DNA from: Tetracentron sinense
Lineage: Eukaryota > Streptophyta > Magnoliopsida > Trochodendrales > Trochodendraceae
Length of the DNA: 64,000 bases
Direction: 5' to 3'
Assembly: GCA_015143295.1 (NCBI GenBank)
Contig: CM026554.1
Location: 30,641,531 to 30,705,530 of the forward strand
Part shown: one piece after another, positions 1 to 43,410 of the stretch
Position numbering within the stretch: position 1 is the stretch's first letter
Layout of the letters: each line of letters begins with the position of its first letter
Translations under genes and position numbers: made by a program
Notes under the pieces: model-generated
The model's input: only the letters and a program-made list of their open reading frames with translations
Told to the model about the DNA's origin: nothing
Databases searched by the model: none

Positions 1-57
1 CTCCTCGCTCTCACAAAGATGCCCTGCCGTGAACTTAGATTAATTTTTAACAACGTA

Positions 58-157
58 ATTTATTTTTATTTTTCTAAAAACAAAGGATAGATGGGTGAAC
101 TCTAAGGGTTAGTGAACCTTAACCACAATTAAAGGGAGTTTACATGAGGACACGTGG
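58..157 (+). repeat. One unit of a dispersed AT-rich ~90-110 bp repeat
   Basis: The stretch has a T-rich run with TTTCTAAAAA, then GGATAGATG, then GGGTTAGTGAA and CACAATTAAAGGGAGTT. The same ordered words recur at 1330-1500 and in about five tandem units at 23720-24143. Function is unknown. It lies directly upstream of a LINE fragment, as the array at 23720-24143 lies upstream of the long LINE. Confidence 0.55.
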
Positions 158-164
158 CATGAAA

Positions 165-1205
165 TAGTGGCGGATGGACTGAGTTTGTAAAGCATACCCG
201 TATTGTGATCGGGGATGGGGTGGATGTTAATTTTTGGTCTGATCAGTGGTGCAGGTCTATGCCTTTGAAGCAGGAATTTCGAGCTGTTTTCTCGATCTCC
301 TTAGATCAATGCGCGGTAGTGGCGGATATGTATGTTCGGAGTGGGGGTATGGTGGTTTGGGTTCCTAAGTTCAGAAGGCCTCTAAATGACTGGGAAGTGC
401 AAGAATTCGCGAATTTTCTGCTCAAGTTGGAGTCGGTTAAGCTTGATGTATCTTTGAGGGATAGTCGGGTCTGGATTGGTAATCCCAAAGGGCGGTTCTC
501 GGTGAGTTCCTTGTTGCAGTTAGCGGATCCGGGCCCCAAGGTGGATTTCCCCCACAGGATAGTATGGTTCAATGGGCTGCCTTCTAAGGTATCTTTTTTT
601 CCTTTGGTCCGCCTGTTTAGGTAAGATCCTGACTTTGGACAACTTGAAAAGGAGAGGTTGGAGCTTCCCCAATCGTTGTAGTTTGTGCTTGATGGAGGAA
701 GAATCGATTGATCATTTGTTACTACATTGCACGTTCGCGAGAAGACTTTGGGGGTATTTTTTGTCTCAGCTGGGGATGGCTTGGGTATTTCCTTCTTCTT
801 TCCAAGATCTGCTCTCTAGTTGGCTTTCAGCTCAGTTGGTGTTTAGGGGGGACTTCTTATGGGAATTCCTCTCAGGTGTGGTCTTGTGGTCGCTGTGGTT
901 AGAGCGGAATGGGAGGGTGTTTGAGAATTCTTCATTGTCATTCGTGAGAGTTTGCTCCCGTTCGCGAGCATTGTTGCGGGATTGGGTTTCCATTAAAGCT
1001 GATGTGGCGGAATTCGGATTTGATGAGATTATATTGTAGTTTTTAGTAGGGGAGAGTAGGGCAGTTTCCTTGGGTTGGGCTGTTGTCTTGCTTTGTTTTT
1101 GTTAGGCTTTTATTTTGCTTTGCCGCTTTGTATTCACTATTCGTAAATTTCTTTCTTTTATTTATGATATTGATTATTACCGAATCAAAAAAAAAGAAAA
1201 GAAAA
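165..1205 (+). mobile_element. 5'-truncated L1-type LINE, ORF2 C-terminal part
   Basis: Only the 3' end of a plant L1 LINE is present. Reading starts at GDGVDVNFWSDQW and runs through the reverse-transcriptase zinc-binding region, with KVSFF, KILTLDNLKRRGW, then CSLC and DHLLLHC (zf-RVT type), and ends with the W..ERNGRVFENSS block at about 930. Two overlapping frames (205-624 and 572-1039) are needed, so there is a frameshift at the T-run near 592-602. An untranslated tail and an A-rich end follow at about 1190-1205. Endonuclease and RT domains are missing. It is a dead copy from the same LINE group as 1621-2662 and 24145-31545. Confidence 0.85.
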
Positions 1206-1329
1206 AGGGACCAAAGACGCCCCTCATTGCGTCACCTACCGGGGAGGTGAATATTTTCCTAAAAAAATTGCCAGCCAATTCAAACATAAATACCAACTTG
1301 ATGTTTAACTCTAGAAGTTAGTAAATTTT

Positions 1330-1500
1330 AATCAAAGTTTAAACTTTTATAATGTTTTTTTCTAAAAACTAAGGATAGGTTGTGAACTCTAGGGGTGGGT
1401 GTATGTTAACCATGGTTAAGATTTAAATATTTTTTTCTAAAAATTAAGGTTACCCATGGGTTGGTGAATCTTAACCATAGTTAATAGTGGTTAGAAGGGA
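1330..1500 (+). repeat. Two degenerate units of the ~90-110 bp repeat
   Basis: Two successive units with TTTTTTTCTAAAAA, AAGGATAGG or AAGGTTACC, and a TTAACCATGGTTAA or TTAACCATAGTTAA block. With 58-157, this brackets the LINE fragment at 165-1205, so that LINE probably inserted into a pre-existing repeat. The adjoining 1500-1620, with an ATTGAATTC...TTCAATCGCAATTGG segment, resembles 23530-23600. Confidence 0.5.
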
Positions 1501-1620
1501 CACATGTTAGCCTGTGAGTGTGATTGAATTCATCCCGAGTTCAATCGCAATTGGATGTGATTCGATCTTGAATGGGAATGGGGTTTGACTACCAAATAAA
1601 TAAAGGGTAAATAAGGTATA

Positions 1621-2662
1621 TTTTTTTTTTGATCAGTAAAGTAGATATATCATAGATAAAGAGAGTTTACAGAGTAGTAAACTAAGAGAAGGAACATAAA
1701 GAAACAAAAGTACAATCACACGCTAGATAGACAACAGTCTGTCCTCAAGGCAACAAGGCATCCCTCACTGCCTGACCAACCATGCTAGGCGAACTCCAGT
1801 CCACCAGAGAACGCCTCACCTGAGATAGGATCTGCTGATCAGGAGAAGAGGAATTGTCAAAAACACGACCATTCCTCTCCTTCCAAATAACCCATGAAAT
1901 GGCACCGGGCAGAAAGTTCCAGATAAATTCCTCAGCACCCACCAAAGTCGTCAAGTGCCAACCAGATAAGAAGCTCAGGAAGGAGGAGGGGAAGACCCAC
2001 TCCACACCCAACCGAGCCAAGAAGTAAGCCCAGACCCCAAACACAACCGGACAGTGTAAGAGCAGGTGGCTCACCGACTCTTCCGCATTTAGGCACAAAT
2101 AGCATCTATTTGCCAAGCACCACCCTCTCCTCTTCAAATTATCCATAGTAAGAATCTTATTTAAAGCAGCTGACCAGAGGAAGAACGATACCTTCGTGGG
2201 AACCTGGTTAGCCCACACAGCCTTATGAGGAAAGGAACGCAAAAGCACAGGGTCAAAGGACTGCAAGAGTGATCGTACTGAAAATCGACCGTTGTTGCTA
2301 CGGGACCACAACCTACTATCACTAACCTGGGATCTGGGGACGGAAGAACTCAACCGGGCCAAAAGACGCTGCATCTCTACAACTTCCCAATCATTCAAAG
2401 CCCTCCTCAACCTAGGACACCACACTAAGTTGCTCCTAAGCCTCTCAACACACTCGGCAACAGACGCCCCTTTATGTAGGGCCAAGGAGAACATGGAGCC
2501 AAAATCGTCCTTAAGCCGCGACTGACCGCTCCAAACATCGAGCCAGAACTGGATATCGACCCCATTACCCAACTTGAACCTAAGGAATGGATCTGGGGCA
2601 AATATGTCCCAAAAATGCCAGAAACCTCCGTTTGTGTGTCTACCCGCTTTAGACATTTTCAT
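1621..2662 (-). mobile_element. 5'-truncated L1-type LINE, ORF2 C-terminal part
   Basis: A single open frame of about 300 residues (2662 down to 1745) covers the end of a plant LINE ORF2. It reads LGNGVDIQFWLDVW, LNDWEVVEM, the zinc-binding block RCYLC...SHLLLHC, and WVIWKERNGRVFDNSSS. The T-run at 1621-1631 on the plus strand is the copied poly-A tail, so the 3' end is at the left. Endonuclease and RT are absent. The frame is uninterrupted, so the copy looks younger than the one at 165-1205. No clear target duplication was found. Confidence 0.85.
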
Positions 2663-2839
2663 CTATTTGAAAAAGCATCCAATTCATTACTTTTTAAAAA
2701 AGAAGCAAAACGTCTACTTTTCTTTATTTGTTAGTTCAAATAGACATCCAAAAAGGTGAATCCAAACGGTCTATTGTCTTCCCGATATAGACAATAGACA
2801 AGTAGACCTGTTTTGTAGACATTCCAAACAGCCTCTAAG
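2663..2839. other. AT-rich sequence with short TAGACAATAGAC-like repeats, unassigned
   Basis: Contains repeated TAGAC words and a short inverted pair around GTCTATTGTC...GACAATAGAC. It may be the edge of a small terminal-inverted-repeat element, but no boundary or target duplication could be fixed. Confidence 0.25.
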
Positions 2840-3280
2840 TAATCCAACCATCACATAGAAAATAAATTTAAGTGAGGTAAGCAAATGCTTGAATTAAGAT
2901 ATGCCTTTTTTTTATATTTATATTGAAAAACAAATGTGTTTAGTCATCTATTCATGTGGCAGATTTTCAATTCTGCAAACAGTTGCAAATAAGTCACGAA
3001 GAAATATATTGTATGCCAGTGGTTCCAAATCCCTTCAACATGTACATAAGAAATCTTTAATGTGAAATAGACTCAAAAAGGGTTTTAAAAGCCCTAATTA
3101 TGTTACATTCTAATAAATGAATTGTTAGTTTTAATAAATAAAGCAAACTAAAGTAAGATTGTTAAGTCTCAGTTATGTGACTAGGACCCTAGTTTTAGTT
3201 AATGGTTAATGTATGAAGCGTATACCTTGGACATTAGACGAGCCTCAAGGTGTGAGGCGTGTGTCTCATTTGAGCCTCAA
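2840..3280 (-). repeat. Dispersed repeat copy A (homologous to 39054-39595)
   Basis: The reverse complement matches 39054-39595 over several hundred bases. Shared landmarks are TTTAAAACCCTTTT, a GGAACCACTGGC / GGAGCCACTGGC block, a CCACATGAATTGATGA-like block and CAGCATTTGCTT. One end is built from GAGGC/GCCTC words, as in the hAT-like elements of this window. The copy stops at 3280, where an LTR-like sequence begins, and GAGGC-type sequence resumes near 8390-8475. That suggests a split element. Confidence 0.55.
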
Positions 3281-4642
3281 ATTGATACAGGACCATGCAA
3301 CTTACTTAGGATGATGCAATTTAGAGATAAAAAATTAAAATTTCAGCGATAAGGAAAGCCATAAAATGCCTAGATTACACAATTACAATAAAAAATTCCA
3401 AAAGGAATTATTTCTTGTAGTGATGAATTCTCAATCTGAATTGGGAGATTGTAATGGAAGTGGGAACTTCTACTAACTTAGGGATTTAGGTCAACAATCA
3501 ATGTAGGTTTCCTATTTCAATTGAGGATTTCAAAAGAATTAGTTTATGCTCAATAATGATTAGGATTTGGAACATGCATGTAAATTAGGGTTTCAAGCAA
3601 TGTCGAATTTAATCACAAAGAACAACTGGCAGTAAGGACTAAAAGGGATTATAAAAAGTAGGGTTAGGTTAAAGTGGTTTGTTGTTTTAGGGTTTCAGGA
3701 TACTGGGAGTGATGTGGCTGCATTATGGGTGGCTTATTGATGCAAACGGGGAAGTGCTAGCCTTGATTTAAAACCAAGGGATCAACCTTAAACAAGCTTC
3801 TACTAATTGTATATTCCAACCAGGGGTAAAACAGTAATTTATTGAGCTCCCTATCAACAAGTTAACATGATCACGAGGCCTAGAAATCTGTAAGGAGCTT
3901 AACTTTCAAATTGGAGGTGATTCGGATAGTAGTAGAATCTATTAGCAAGAATTGCCACGTAATGGCAGTTTCGTAAATAGTCTGCAACTTTCCAAAACCT
4001 TGCAGGGATCTCAATACAGTCCCAATCAATGGACCGTAAGTTCTGGGAGTTCCCTGGACCTCCACGAATAACTCACTGAATATAATATTGAAGCAACTCG
4101 CTTAATAGAGTATGGTGATGTGAATCCAAAAGGCAAAGGGTTGAAATAACTCACAAACAGGGAAAGCACCATGAGCAGTGGGCTTACATCAGCCATGTCC
4201 AGCAGTAGTACTTCTCAATGATGACCAACATTGTTCAATAAAGGCCAAGCAAGCATACACAATCAACCGTGCAAGAGGAAACTCCTCTTTCAACCAAGGG
4301 AATAAAATCCACTAATTCAATTCATTCAAAACTGAAAAACAAAGAGCAACAGTATAGGCTTTTTATAGGCACCATTACCCATCTCCTACCATACCTGGAC
4401 TTTCTAATTTAACTCATTCTAGGACTCTATCTTAAGAAACAATTAGAACTTTACTAAATTTAAAAGATACTATTAAGAAACCCCTATTAAAATAATCTTT
4501 ACTTACTGAGTAATAAAATATTAAATAAAGTAACTAAATAAATGGCATGGTTGAAATTTAGATGGGCTCCAACAACTTGATAATCTGTTGGGTTGGCTTT
4601 GCTAATGGGCCCTGATCGTTGGGTGGGCTGGCTTGCTTCCTT

Positions 4643-5181
4643 TGTGGGTTTTGGCTCAATTCGGGCATCCACCTCTCCAGCGGGATTGGACGCCACTTGA
4701 GTGGTGATTGGTGATTTTGAGTCCGCATGTTATGGAAGCTACTGTGGTATTCTGCTCAAGCAGGAGGTTGGATCCCGCTTGAGCGGAGGTCACCGATTTT
4801 GGTGCCTTTTTTTCTTTTGGAAAACTCCCTTTTTTGGTAGGGAATTGTTTCCTTTTGTTTTGGAGACTCTTTTTGGCTATAAAAGAGAGGTTTCAGGATT
4901 AGGGTTTGTAAGGTTGTCAAAGTGAGTGAAAGGGTTGAGAGAACAAGAAGATTTGTGAGAGCATTGGGGCTTTCCTTGGGTTTTGGTGTTTTTTATGTGG
5001 ATTCTTATCCTCTCTTGTATTCTTCTCTTTTCTTAGTGAAGTTCACTTTGATCGCTTCGACCGTGGACGTAGGCTTGTAGGCTGAACCACGTAAATCTTG
5101 CTTTGTGATTTGTGTTCTTGCTTTGCTATTATTATCTTGCCATTGTCGTCGATTCTATTCACTAGGGGTTTCCGCACAACA
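4643..5181 (+). repeat. Left LTR of the short Copia element
   Basis: It begins TGTGGGTTTTGGCTC and ends CCGCACAACA. A TATA-like GGCTATAAAAGAGAGG lies at about 4875-4890, in the usual promoter position within the LTR. It aligns throughout with 6785-7288. Confidence 0.85.
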
Positions 5182-5183
5182 AA

Positions 5184-5195
5184 TTGGTATCAAAG
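5184..5195 (+). other. Copia primer-binding site
   Basis: TTGGTATCAAAG, two bases inside the left LTR, resembles the complement of the 3' end of initiator methionine tRNA. This is the usual primer site of plant Copia elements. Confidence 0.75.
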
Positions 5196-5220
5196 TTATT
5201 GGTTTTCTTTTGAGTTTAGA

Positions 5221-6140
5221 ATGACGACAAATGTTACGAGTTCCAGATTCGAAGTAGAGAAATTCGATGGAAAGAACAATTTTGGGTTATAGATCAAGGT
5301 TCGTGACTTGTTGATTCGAGAAGGTTTGCACAAAGCATTAAAGGGAAAAGATGGGAAACCTGAAAGTCTAAAGGATGAAGATTGGGAAGATTTTGATTTG
5401 AAGGCTGTGAGTATGATCCGTCTATGTTTAGTGGTGTGTTATACAACATTCTCGACGAGGAGACAGCTGTAGGACTGTGGTTGAAGTTAGAGAGCCTCTA
5501 CATAGTGAATTTGCTCACTAACCGGTTATACCTGAAGCAACGGTTATATACACTCAAGATGGTAGAAGGTATGAAAATTTCTGACCATCTTAGTGAATTT
5601 GATTAGGCTGTTGCTCAATTAACGAGCGTTGATGTAAAGCTTGATGATGAGGACAAAGCCCTACTCCTAGTATCTTCCCTACCTCCTTTGTTTGAGCATC
5701 TTGCTACGACGTTGCTCTAAGGAAATGATAGCATTAGCTTGGGGGATGTTACTTCGGCTCTCCTCTCTGATGAGTTGAGAAAGAGTGCGCATGTTAGTGA
5801 AAGTCAAGAGCAAGCTTTACTAGTGGACGGGAAGACAAAGGGTAACGACTCTAGAAGGGAAAATTCTAGATCGGGGTCTAAATCATTCAAGAAGGTTGAG
5901 TGCTACTATTGTCATAAGAGAGGGCACATATCTCGAAATTGCTACATACGCAAAGAAAAGGAAGGTGAGGAAGAGGAAACTAGAAAATCCTCTAGTACAG
6001 CCAATGTGGCTAATGAAGATTCTGATGATTCGAACGGTGATCCCATGGTTCTTTCGGTTACTACAACTAAGGGTTGGTCTCAGGACAAATGGATTTTTGA
6101 TTCTGGTTGCTCCTATCATGTGTGTCCCACTAAGAAGTAG
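5221..6140 (+). pseudogene. Copia gag and start of protease, broken fossil
   Basis: Recognisable parts are a gag-like N-terminal segment, the zinc knuckle CYYCHKRGHISRNC near 5.9 kb and the aspartic-protease start WIFDSGCSYHVCP near 6.1 kb. Reading is broken by several changes. Downstream pol domains are missing, and sequence between here and the right LTR is only weakly Copia-like. Confidence 0.75.
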
Positions 6141-6784
6141 GAACTGGTTTGCTACCTACAGCAAGGTTGAAGGCGGCGTTGTTTTAATTGGTAATAATAC
6201 ACCCCGCAAGATTCTTAGGATATGGACAGTCAAAATCAGAATGCACAATGGTGTAGTGAGGACGTTGACGAGAGTGGGGCATGTTCCATATCTGAAGAAG
6301 AATTTGATTTCTTTGAGTACTTTAGATTCCAGGGGGTGCAGGTTCAATGCATAAGGTGGATTGCTAAAGGTTCGAAAGGGGACATCTATTGTGATGACAA
6401 ACACAAGAGTTAGGAACTTGTATGTGTTGCGGAGTAACACAATTTTAGGAGGAGCATCCAAAGGGAAGAAAGCTCCTTTTATTCCTAATTCTAGCTCGGC
6501 AAAGGAGGCTCGAGTCTTGGCCAACAAACTAGGTTTGCTTTCAGATATGGAGGCTTCTGAATATATGACGTTCAGTTTTGATGATTCTATGTAGGTGGAG
6601 TTGGGAACTCCACTCCACCAGTTCCACAATAAAATATGAAAGCGTTTGGGTGGAGAAGTTTAAGCATTGTTAGACTTATTCTAATTTCGGCAAGGTGGAG
6701 ACTTGCATTCGTTGGGTTATGATGGTGAAAGTTTTTTGTGGTATATCAAGGGATGTTCGTGGAATTCTCGCCAAGGTGGAGATT

Positions 6785-7288
6785 TGTGGAGTTTTGGCTC
6801 GATTCGGGCATCCCCCGCTCGAGCGGGACTGGACATCGCTCAAGCGGTGGTTGGTGATTTTGAGTTTGCATGTTATGGAAGCTCCATTCGAGCGGAGTTC
6901 GCCGATTTTGGTGCATTTTTTCTTTTGGGAAACTCCTTTTTCGCTAGGGAATTGTTTCCTTTTGTTTTGGGGACTCTTTTTGGCTATAAAAGAGAGGTTT
7001 CGGGATTAAGGTTTGTAAGGTTGTCAAAGTGAGTGAAAGGGTTGAGAGAACAAGAAGATTTGTGAAAGCATTTAGGCTTTCCTTGGGTTTTGGTCTTCTT
7101 TATGTGGGTTCTTCTCCTCTTTTGTATTCTTCTCTTTTCTTGTTGAAGTTTACTTTGATCGCTTCGATCGTGGACGTAGGCTTTTAGGCCGAACCACGTA
7201 AATCTTGCTTTGCGATTTGTGTTCTTACTTTGCTATTATTATCTTGCCATTGTCGTCGATTCTTTTCACTAGGGGTTTCCGCACAACA
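6785..7288 (+). repeat. Right LTR of the short Copia element
   Basis: It starts TGTGGAGTTTTGGCTC after the purine tract and ends CCGCACAACA. It is followed by the TCCTT target duplication. Length is 504 bases against 539 for the left LTR, the difference being small indels. Confidence 0.85.
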
Positions 7289-8380
7289 TCCTTGGCGTCA
7301 TGTTTCGGGCCCCCTCTTGTAGGGAGGTACATAAAGTGGATTAGAATCCCTAGACCCATCAGGTCTAACCTATAAGTGGCTCCTCTTGAACTGTCCTGGT
7401 CGGGCTAAGAGAGGTCTATCAGATGTTACTTCTAATGCACCTACATCACTTATGATGGCTGTAACAGCATAACAGAGGCTGTATAGGGCTGGGACAGCAA
7501 TGGAGACTGGGTAATAAGTCTACCACAGTAAGAAAGGGGCTGTATAGAGGTTAGTACAGCATGAGATAGGGAAAGATGGGCTGCGGCAATGGCTGGGGCT
7601 GAGAACAAGGGCTGCAGCAGCGGCACAGCAGCTAAGGCTGAAAAAAAAGGCTGCAGCAGCAGCTAGGGCAGAGAAAAACCTGTGGCAACAGCTTGTGTTT
7701 GGGATAGGGTTGTAGGACAAAGGGGCAGCAAGGGGAATGGTAGGGACTAGGGAGGCTGGCGGCAGCAAGGGGAACGGGTCAGGAATGGTCTAGGGTTTGG
7801 GAATTAGGGTTAGGCAAAATAAAAACAGAAAATTAAGTAGATGGCAATGGAAGAGAAGAGAGGAAAGAGAATACCGTGGCTTCAAACCATAAATAACCTT
7901 GGCTTCACACCATTCCATTCACAAGAAACTCAAAAAGAGCATTCATTAATAATAATCAAAAGTTGTGTTCTTTACTCCGAAAGAGAGTATTGTATTTATA
8001 AAGAAATGAATAAAACTTAATCTTAGTAATAACAAAAGTGCTATTACTAATAAAATAAATCCTAGCAATTACAAGAGTGCCATTACTAATAAAATGAACT
8101 CTAATAAATAATAAAACCAAATAACAAACTAAAGTAATAATAATCTCATGGGCTACTCATAGCCCTCTAATGCTTGTGCTCTCGATCTGATGGTAGTTCT
8201 CCTCCCATATTGTGATCTAACGACAGATCTCCATCTCGGACAAGATCCAACAGTGGATCTCTATAGATCTTGAACTGAACTCATATACAAGTCATCCATC
8301 CATAGGGAGAGTTGTGTAGGGGCTCTCCTCCTTCGCTGATACACCCTAACACTACACCAGATGATCTGATGTCCACATCA

Positions 8381-8475
8381 CACACTTTGAGGCATTAACC
8401 TTAGGGATATGAGTCTATGAGTTTGAGCTTTGAGGCATTCTTCTTGTGCCTCACTTTAAGGAGTAAGTTTCACAT
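8381..8475 (-). repeat. Probable second part of dispersed repeat copy A
   Basis: It contains CTTTGAGGCATT twice and GTGCCTCACTTTAAGG. These GAGGC/GCCTC words resemble the end of the repeat interrupted at 3280. If so, the 5.1 kb between is a later insertion. Weakly supported. Confidence 0.3.
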
Positions 8476-9316
8476 ACCTATAAACACTGGCTCCTACAAG
8501 AAGCATCTCTGGCACTGTTTCTCATCTGAGTAGTGATGTGCTAACAATCTATAAATACTTGTTATAGGAATTTTTTTGATGGATATGAGGTTTGCCATCC
8601 TTAGTGAACCCTACACCTCATAGGTTCATACTGTACACTTGGCCCGTTGTATCATGTTCTCAATGAGTCAACTAATGTGCAGCCATCTGATGGAGAGAGG
8701 CATAGACTGCGGCACTTGTAACATCCTGATGCATGCCCTTTTCGTCCACCACTTTACTTCGTATGTTTTTGCTGTCCAAGTTTTCTCGTCTATTGGAAGG
8801 TTACCACTGTAGGGTTTGAGTTTTGGGATCTGCCTTAACAAAGAGAGATGGTGTACTACTTGAATGGCTTAGACACTGATGGTGTGGTTTGGGTAGAACA
8901 CCTTGACGATGACCTCAGGTTCATAATATATATCAACATCTATAAATGCTCTCTCTCTCTCCTATCAGTATATTCTTATATGAGTAACAGTATTCTATGC
9001 TGCATTTCTTCTTAAATGTGTAAAAGCTTTGTTAAACTATGACAATTTTGCTCTCCCTCTCATCTATGGTGCATTTCTTCTTGAAAGTGTAAAAGCTTTG
9101 TTTAACTATTACAATTTTGCTCTCCCTCTCTCCTTTGATTTCATAAATAAAAGAAACTAGCTTTATCAGATACCATTTTGTTGCTTGCACATCTTTTGTT
9201 TAGATTTTGCTTGGAATATGAGTGAGATATATCTGTGCTCTTCAATGGCAATAATGAAAGGTTTTCTTTACTTTGAATAGGGATTATTCATTTTTCTTTA
9301 TTATTTTTTGAAATAG
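8476..9316 (+). other. Intron upstream of the first visible exon; contains a 69-bp tandem duplication
   Basis: No gene is seen. A CT microsatellite lies at about 8948-8963. A ~69-bp direct duplication at 8999-9067 and 9068-9136 shares GCATTTCTTCTT, GTGTAAAAGCTTTGTT and CAATTTTGCTCTCCCTCTC. The last bases before 9317 are T-rich and end in AATAG, a plausible splice acceptor for the exon that follows. Confidence 0.5.
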
Positions 9317-42220
<32,904 letters not shown>

Positions 42221-42403
42221 TTTGGACAACTTATCTAATTCTTGTTTCCCCTGTTTTCTTTTTGCAAAATTCAGGAACAATCAAATGCCCCCTTTGTTTG
42301 TTATTGGGGCTGTAGCACTTGAAATATGATCCATGTTTTGATCACGGCGAAGTTTTAGAATGTTATCTTTCTATTCTCCACCTGGTGTGGTGTTGGATAT
42401 TCC

Positions 42404-42409
42404 AATAAA
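42404..42409 (+). terminator. Possible polyadenylation signal of the succinate--CoA ligase gene
   Basis: AATAAA about 185 bases after the stop, followed by AT-rich DNA. Position suits a plant near-upstream element, but plant signals are loose, so this is tentative. Confidence 0.35.
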
Positions 42410-42809
42410 GTACTTAATAATCAAATTCAAGACAAATCTTTTTCTTCAAAACAACTACCAATGCTTTTCCATGCTAAAAGGTACACTGCTGAATCATGGG
42501 GAGAGATGTTTCTGGAAATGGGCATTACAGAGTCTAAAGCCTCAATAGACAATACACTTTAAATGTTAGCTTTAGATTTGGGGCACAGAAGAGGGCAGGA
42601 TCTGCCACTTGATTAGTCCCACCAAAGAGAAAAACTTAAAATGAAATTGGTTTAATGGTATTGTAGTGATTTGTCTCTGATTATTTTCCTGAATTTATTC
42701 TATTACTTATTTAACCGTCTAATGAATGATGCATCATTTTCCTAAAGTTTCAAAATTAGTCAGAACAAATACAGTATGTTGAGTGCAACTTTAGAAAGGA
42801 AATGCAAGA
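42410..42809 (+). other. Sequence downstream of the succinate--CoA ligase gene, nothing recognised
   Basis: AT-rich sequence between the possible polyadenylation signal and the small hAT-like element at 42818. Part may be 3' UTR. Confidence 0.4.
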
Positions 42810-42817
42810 GCTGATAT

Positions 42818-43402
42818 CAAGGTTTAAAAAAACGGTTTCAGACACCATAATAGACACAGCCGAAACCTTTACGTAATACCGTTGCGTAACGGTTTTGGCC
42901 TTTACTTTTTTTTTTTTCTTTTTTGCTTAAAAAAAATCCAATAAATAGAAAAAAAAATAGAAAACATATAATAAATGAATAACAAGATACTTGTAAAGCT
43001 AATATGAAGCTCAAAATTTAGAAATAAGGAAATTAGATGGGTCGAGGGTTGAAACATACCCGAAATAAAGAACCTGCTTTGGATTCCTTCAAATCTATGA
43101 ATTAAACCCCAAATCAAGTTGTTAATCAACAAAAAAAAAAGGATTTTAGGAAAAAAAAGGTACTAAGAATAGGTAGAGAAGAAGCAAAGATGAGGTTTTA
43201 GAATGAGTTTATGGATTTTTGGAACCTAGTTCTACGACCGAAACCTTTACATATCGGACGTAATGCCCGTTACGTAACGGTTTTGGGCGTTACAGTTTTG
43301 TTTCGGGATAAACAGGTAAAGGTACGGTATCGGAGTCGGAGACCACCGAAACCTTTACGTAATGGGCGTTACGTAACGGTTTCGGCAATTTTTTAAACCA
43401 TG
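42818..43402. mobile_element. hAT-like element, GTTACGTAACGG-word type (585 bp)
   Basis: Ends CAAGGTTTAAAAAAACGG and AATTTTTTAAACCATG, with a perfect 8-bp duplication GCTGATAT at 42810-42817 and 43403-43410. Both ends carry CCGAAACCTTTACGTAA and GCGTTACGTAACGGTTT words. The interior has a TCGAGGGTTGAAACATACCCG segment related to that at 36153-36169. No coding region. Confidence 0.9.
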
Positions 43403-43410
43403 GCTGATAT

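Larger units (their letters stand above)
4643..7288 (+). mobile_element. Short internally deleted Copia LTR retrotransposon
   Basis: Boundaries are exact. LTRs lie at 4643-5181 and 6785-7288, each with TG...CA ends, and the 5-bp duplication TCCTT is at 4638-4642 and 7289-7293. A primer-binding site complementary to initiator Met tRNA follows the left LTR, and a purine-rich tract CAAGGTGGAGA precedes the right one. Inside are gag and the start of protease only; integrase, RT and RNase H are absent. About 2.65 kb instead of the usual ~5 kb, it is a broken, non-autonomous fossil with several breaks. By eye the LTRs differ by roughly 6% over the last ~325 bases, which suggests an age of a few million years. 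Confidence 0.88.
3281..8380 (-). mobile_element. Gypsy-like LTR sequence, degraded, host of a Copia insertion
   Basis: The left edge TGATACAGGACCATGCA resembles the end of the Gypsy LTRs at 18095 (TGATGCAGGACTATGCA) and 33093. The stretch shares their style: GGGTTTCA blocks, GCTGTAACAGC-type repeats at 7440-7790, AAACAGAAA followed by an AAGAGAGGAAAGAGAATA-like purine block, and a minus-strand TATA-like sequence near 7990-8000. It carries no coding domain. The right boundary is uncertain. It is interrupted by the Copia element 4643-7288. This is an old, broken remnant and the assignment is tentative. Confidence 0.35.

Noticed and set aside
7520-7768. Ala/Ser-rich minus-strand open frame
   Set aside because: Produced by GCTGCAGCAG-type repeats within LTR-like sequence, with no domain.
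1-9316. Possible upstream exons of the succinate--CoA ligase gene
   Set aside because: I looked for the conserved VICQGITGKNGTFHT region and a transit-peptide start and found nothing fitting. They most likely lie beyond the left edge.
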